This document shows positions 5,865 to 8,927 of a stretch of 8,927 nt of DNA, piece by piece. The notes beneath the pieces are model-generated. The model had not been told where the DNA came from. It saw only the letters and a list, made by a program, of their open reading frames with translations, and did no database searches. The translations under genes and the position numbers were made by a program. Numbering within the stretch: position 1 is the stretch's first letter; each line of letters starts with the position of its first letter. The DNA comes from an uncultured Oscillospiraceae bacterium (GTDB lineage Bacteria > Bacillota > Clostridia > Oscillospirales > Ruminococcaceae): positions 1-8,927 of the forward strand of contig CAKSHT010000093.1 in assembly GCA_934457235.1 (NCBI GenBank), given 5' to 3'.

Positions 5865-7064
5865 TCAATAGTAATACAGCGCTGAATAGTTGCTGCTGTC
5901 CGATATATATTCCGCGATCTTCGCCTTATCCGCAGAGCCTGCGTAGAATGTAGCGTCCGCGATGTTGTAGCCGCTTTTTGAGAGCAGCAGTTCCGGCGTT
6001 ATCCAGCCGGTCTGATCCGTCCATACCTCGTTCCATGCGTGGTAGATGTTTTCCCTGGCATAGCCCACGACAAGCCGCGTCGGGATATCCTGCGACCGCA
6101 GCATGGACGCCATGAGCGACGCATAGTCGTAGCATATTCCGGACTTCTTTTTCAGCACGCTGTCCGGGTCGGGAACATAGCCGCTCTTGACAGTCGCCGC
6201 AAGCTCCCTGTCATATGTAACGTTATCCGTTATCCACTGGAAAACCGCCGCGACCTTTTCAATAGTGCCGCTCTTTCCTGCGCAGAGGACTGCGGCTTTT
6301 TCAACGACCGCAGAATTCTGACAGTACTTCACGTATCTGTTCGGATACAGGAACGGTATCGTCGCGCTTCGGATATCTGCAGAGAATTCCTGTTCAAGCA
6401 CCTTGGCGTACCTGTCGCCATCGGTCTGCTCGTAGACCTGCACCGTGTAGCTTCCGCTTCCGCAGGACAGCGGGTAATATTCAGTGACTCCACCCTGCGG
6501 GACATCATGGTCATAGGTGCTTCCGCCGCTCATCATGCGCAGCTTGACGCGCTTTCCGCTCTCTTTCCAGCACACGGAGATATACCCGTCCGCGGCGTTG
6601 CTGTAGTCCACGGACACCTTGTCGTTTTCCGCGATATCCTTACCCGGTGAAAGCGGGACGCGCACCTCCGGTATGACTACATTAACTGGCTCCGGCGCAG
6701 CGGTCGTAATAACTGTAGTGGTCGTCTGTACGGTAGCCGCCGGGATAGTCGTTACCGCAACGGCTTCACTTGTATGCTCCGCCGAAACGCCGTCCGATGT
6801 GATCTCCCGGCTCATCTCGGCACTGTGTTCCTGCTGCTCCGCCGAAACTTCGGAAGTGTCCCGCGAAACGTCCTCCAGATTGATTTCCACCGGCTCCGTC
6901 CGCTCATAAGTTACCGCCGTAACTCCGGGATCAGCCCGTACTTCCGAGGTAATGGGAGCGGTGCTGTGAATTTCGGATGATACGTCGCTCAGGACGTCAC
7001 CCTGCGGCTGGCAGCCGGTCAGAAACACCAGACCCAGCGCCGCCGCGATGAATCTTTTATTCAC
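5865..7064 (-). CDS. Lipoprotein with C-terminal transglutaminase-like domain
   Basis: A 399-residue exported lipoprotein. The signal peptide ends in a lipobox LTGC with Cys18, so it should be lipidated and tethered to the outer face of the membrane. Residues about 28-125 are a low-complexity Ser/Thr/Glu/Val-rich linker (for example VQTTTTVITT). A beta-rich region (about 130-230) follows, then a transglutaminase-like domain (about 250-380) with a plausible Cys-His-Asp triad: Cys311 in SGICYDYASL, His342 in YHAWNEVW, Asp370 in ADATF. Such folds act as proteases, transglutaminases or inactive scaffolds; substrate unknown. The GTG start at 7064 lies behind a G-rich AAGGGGGCGG site and 21 nt after the upstream stop. 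Being directly upstream of pilC suggests a job at the pilus or cell wall (inference). Confidence 0.88.
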   Translation of the reverse strand: MNKRFIAAALGLVFLTGCQPQGDVLSDVSSEIHSTAPITSEVRADPGVTAVTYERTEPVEINLEDVSRDTSEVSAEQQEHSAEMSREITSDGVSAEHTSEAVAVTTIPAATVQTTTTVITTAAPEPVNVVIPEVRVPLSPGKDIAENDKVSVDYSNAADGYISVCWKESGKRVKLRMMSGGSTYDHDVPQGGVTEYYPLSCGSGSYTVQVYEQTDGDRYAKVLEQEFSADIRSATIPFLYPNRYVKYCQNSAVVEKAAVLCAGKSGTIEKVAAVFQWITDNVTYDRELAATVKSGYVPDPDSVLKKKSGICYDYASLMASMLRSQDIPTRLVVGYARENIYHAWNEVWTDQTGWITPELLLSKSGYNIADATFYAGSADKAKIAEYISDSSNYSALYYY

Positions 7065-7085
7065 AGAAACCGCCCCCTTCGTATG

Positions 7086-8927
7086 TTATCTCTGAGCCCT
7101 CATATCCCGCAGAAGAATGTAGTTTTCATCGACGGTGTTGAACACGCGGCGTCCGCCGCCGGAAATCAGTTCGCTTATATAAGCCCCTGCCTGCCTGTAG
7201 AATTCGTCCTCATAGTGCACGATGTCCGCGCCGCCCAGCGGAAAGCTGTCGGACGCGTAGAAACTCCGGGAAATGTCTATGACGCAGCACCCGGTCGTAT
7301 TCGCGAAGCGCTCCTCGCAGAGCGAGATGAATTTCTTCTTTATAACGAACATGTTGTCCGTTTCCATCTGCCGCAGCCTGTGGTCAAGGTCGATGTACTT
7401 GTCCTTAGGCTCGGTCTTTATCAGTATTATATGATCTCCGTACTTTTCTTTCAGCATTTCTCCGAAGCGGGTTATGCTCTCGGAGCAGCGCTTCATCTCG
7501 CGCCTTTCGAACAGCCAGCACTCGCGGCATTCGCCCTGTATGCTGCGGTAGAAATCCGTTCTCCTGATGAAATCGTCGATTTCAAAAAGCTCCCCGCGGT
7601 ATTCAGCCATTCTGCTGATGACATCGCAGAAATCCACCAGAATCCACCGGGAATCGCTGCCCTTGATGTCTGCGTCGCCGGATCTCAGAAGCGCGTCCTG
7701 GAGATTTCTCCTGCGCCACCTGCTTCCGTTGAACGCTTCCGTTTCCTCCGGCAGAACGACGTCCACCGGCGGGTCGAACGCAAGTATCTGCGGCTGCTTG
7801 AAGATGTATGTACCGATATGCGCTTCCCGGCAGCAGTTCGCGGATTCCCGGGAAACGCTGCTCCCCCAGATATCCAGCGTCATTTTGTTGAGTGAAGAAA
7901 CGTACCTGCGCAGCTGCGGCTTTCCTCTCAGCAGAAAAACAAGCTCCGCGCTCTCCTCGTTGACAGCCGCTCCGGTCTCCATCGACAGTAGTCTTACCAT
8001 CTTGCGGATTATCCCGAAACGTCCCCGGAACGCCGGCTCAAAGAAGTCGTACGACCTGTCGAGATGACCGCCGAGAAGCGCATGGATAATATCCGCCGCC
8101 CGGATAATGTCCGCCGCTCCGCTGTCCCCGGCGAAGAAATCCCGAACCGCCGTAAGCTCGCAGTTTCCGGAGCGTTTCAGCTTCAGTATGCGTTCGCTGT
8201 TCGCCGCCGAAAATTCCGCACTGGTGTAGGCGATTATCTGGTCGGAAGCCTGCTCCATATCCAGCAGCCAGCTGAAATAGGAACGCTCCGTCATGTTCGC
8301 GTAATATTTCATCACGCGCCCGAACCACAGGCGCTCGTCCGGAATGGAGATACACGTCCTGCCCTTTCCGGAGGTAAGCTCCACCGCCGCGCGGTATGCG
8401 TCGGCATAGTAGGTCTGCTCGTGGTCGTCCGCCTTATCCCCCGCCGTGAAGTAGCTCCCGGAAAGATCGACGATCATCGGCTTGACGAAGCTGATAAAAT
8501 AGTCCTCCATAGCCGTCATGAAGCGATTTATGCTCTTTCGCGGGTGGCATACGCGAAGTTCTCCGTCCTTTGCGCTGTGGGTGCTGAATTTATTCCGGAA
8601 CAGGATTATCCTGTCCGCCGGGACTTCCGCAAGCAGACGCTCGCAGTAGCGTTTAAGCAGCGGCTTCCATACGCTCTCGCCGAACGGCGGCTTTATCCTC
8701 GCCAGCCTGTCGCGGTTCTCGTGGTAAAACCTCGACTGACGGAAAGCCTTTGTATCCGTGAAGAACTGCGGCTCCTCTCCGGGCATGGCGGGCAGCATGA
8801 AGCAGGAAGTGTAAGCCGCCGCATACATATCCACCGCCACATAGTCCGGCTGCGCGGATCTTATGGCGTAGCCGATGTCCTTTGTAAGGTCAAGGCGGAG
8901 CTTGTTTCCTGCGCCGTCCTCCAGGAG
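7086..8927 (-). CDS. Protein with two DUF6270-like domains (5' end outside window)
   Basis: At least 613 residues are visible and the frame is open to the right edge, so the start is missing; an internal GTG at 8840 is in frame but is not the true start, because the preceding 29 codons read as the same domain. Two copies of one domain appear. The C-terminal copy (about 7118-7883) starts with LDIWGSSVSRES and continues with RWILVDFCDV, HIILIKTEP, and VIDISRSFYASDSF before HYEDEFY. The N-terminal copy (from beyond 8927 to about 8370) has matching pieces: DYVAVDMYAAAY, RIILFRNKFS, and IVDLSGSYFTAGD before HEQTYYADAY. The opening GSSVSRES and closing HYEDEFY fit DUF6270, an uncharacterised family often near surface-polysaccharide genes, perhaps with an SGNH-like fold. 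A mostly helical linker joins them. No signal peptide is visible. Function unknown; it is read with the pilus operon. Confidence 0.78.
   Translation of the reverse strand, partial: LLEDGAGNKLRLDLTKDIGYAIRSAQPDYVAVDMYAAAYTSCFMLPAMPGEEPQFFTDTKAFRQSRFYHENRDRLARIKPPFGESVWKPLLKRYCERLLAEVPADRIILFRNKFSTHSAKDGELRVCHPRKSINRFMTAMEDYFISFVKPMIVDLSGSYFTAGDKADDHEQTYYADAYRAAVELTSGKGRTCISIPDERLWFGRVMKYYANMTERSYFSWLLDMEQASDQIIAYTSAEFSAANSERILKLKRSGNCELTAVRDFFAGDSGAADIIRAADIIHALLGGHLDRSYDFFEPAFRGRFGIIRKMVRLLSMETGAAVNEESAELVFLLRGKPQLRRYVSSLNKMTLDIWGSSVSRESANCCREAHIGTYIFKQPQILAFDPPVDVVLPEETEAFNGSRWRRRNLQDALLRSGDADIKGSDSRWILVDFCDVISRMAEYRGELFEIDDFIRRTDFYRSIQGECRECWLFERREMKRCSESITRFGEMLKEKYGDHIILIKTEPKDKYIDLDHRLRQMETDNMFVIKKKFISLCEERFANTTGCCVIDISRSFYASDSFPLGGADIVHYEDEFYRQAGAYISELISGGGRRVFNTVDENYILLRDMRAQR

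Noticed and set aside
5851..5868. TTG start for pilC at 5868
   Set aside because: It would place the ribosome site GGAGG inside the coding region; ATG 5850 lies seven bases after it.
7083..7895. Plus-strand 270-residue open frame
   Set aside because: Antisense to the C-terminal DUF6270-like domain, whose motifs repeat in the other half of the same protein; no plausible promoter or family.

Overview
The window is a stretch of bacterial chromosome in which every supportable gene lies on the minus strand, so transcription runs from right to left. It most resembles a Gram-positive gut or rumen Clostridia, probably a Ruminococcus-like Oscillospiraceae. The grounds are strong AAGGAGG-type ribosome sites, a lipoprotein with a long Thr/Ser/Glu-rich linker, a choice-of-anchor A surface protein and a DUF4860-type pilus-associated gene. 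The taxonomic call is inference from gene content, not from a marker gene.

Right part (8927 down to 2063): one tightly packed operon of eight genes with gaps of at most 21 nt and several overlaps. In order of transcription they are: a large protein with two DUF6270-like domains (5' end outside the window); a lipoprotein with a C-terminal transglutaminase-like domain; a PilC/GspF inner-membrane platform protein; four small single-pass membrane proteins that look like atypical minor pilins or pseudopilins (one DUF4860-like); and a PilT-type ATPase. This reads as part of a type IV pilus or type II secretion-like machine. No PilB/GspE extension ATPase, no prepilin peptidase and no standard major pilin is visible; they must lie elsewhere or be absent.

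Middle (1817 to 2062): a 246-bp AT-rich intergenic region. It holds inverted repeats just after pilT, then a perfect consensus housekeeping promoter (TTGACA, 17-bp spacer, TATAAT) and a roughly 88-nt leader with two potential hairpins that serves the left-hand gene.

Left part (1816 down to 1): a secreted protein with a signal peptide and a choice-of-anchor A adhesin domain. An acidic stalk follows, made of at least 24 tandem copies of a 9-residue unit (EETDESGK followed by T or S), encoded by a 27-bp DNA repeat that runs off the left edge. The picture is of a cell-surface locus: an assembly machine with accessory envelope proteins beside a separately and probably strongly transcribed repeat-stalk surface protein. 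The most novel parts are the non-canonical pilin-like set, the transglutaminase-like lipoprotein inside the pilus operon, and the tandem DUF6270-like protein.
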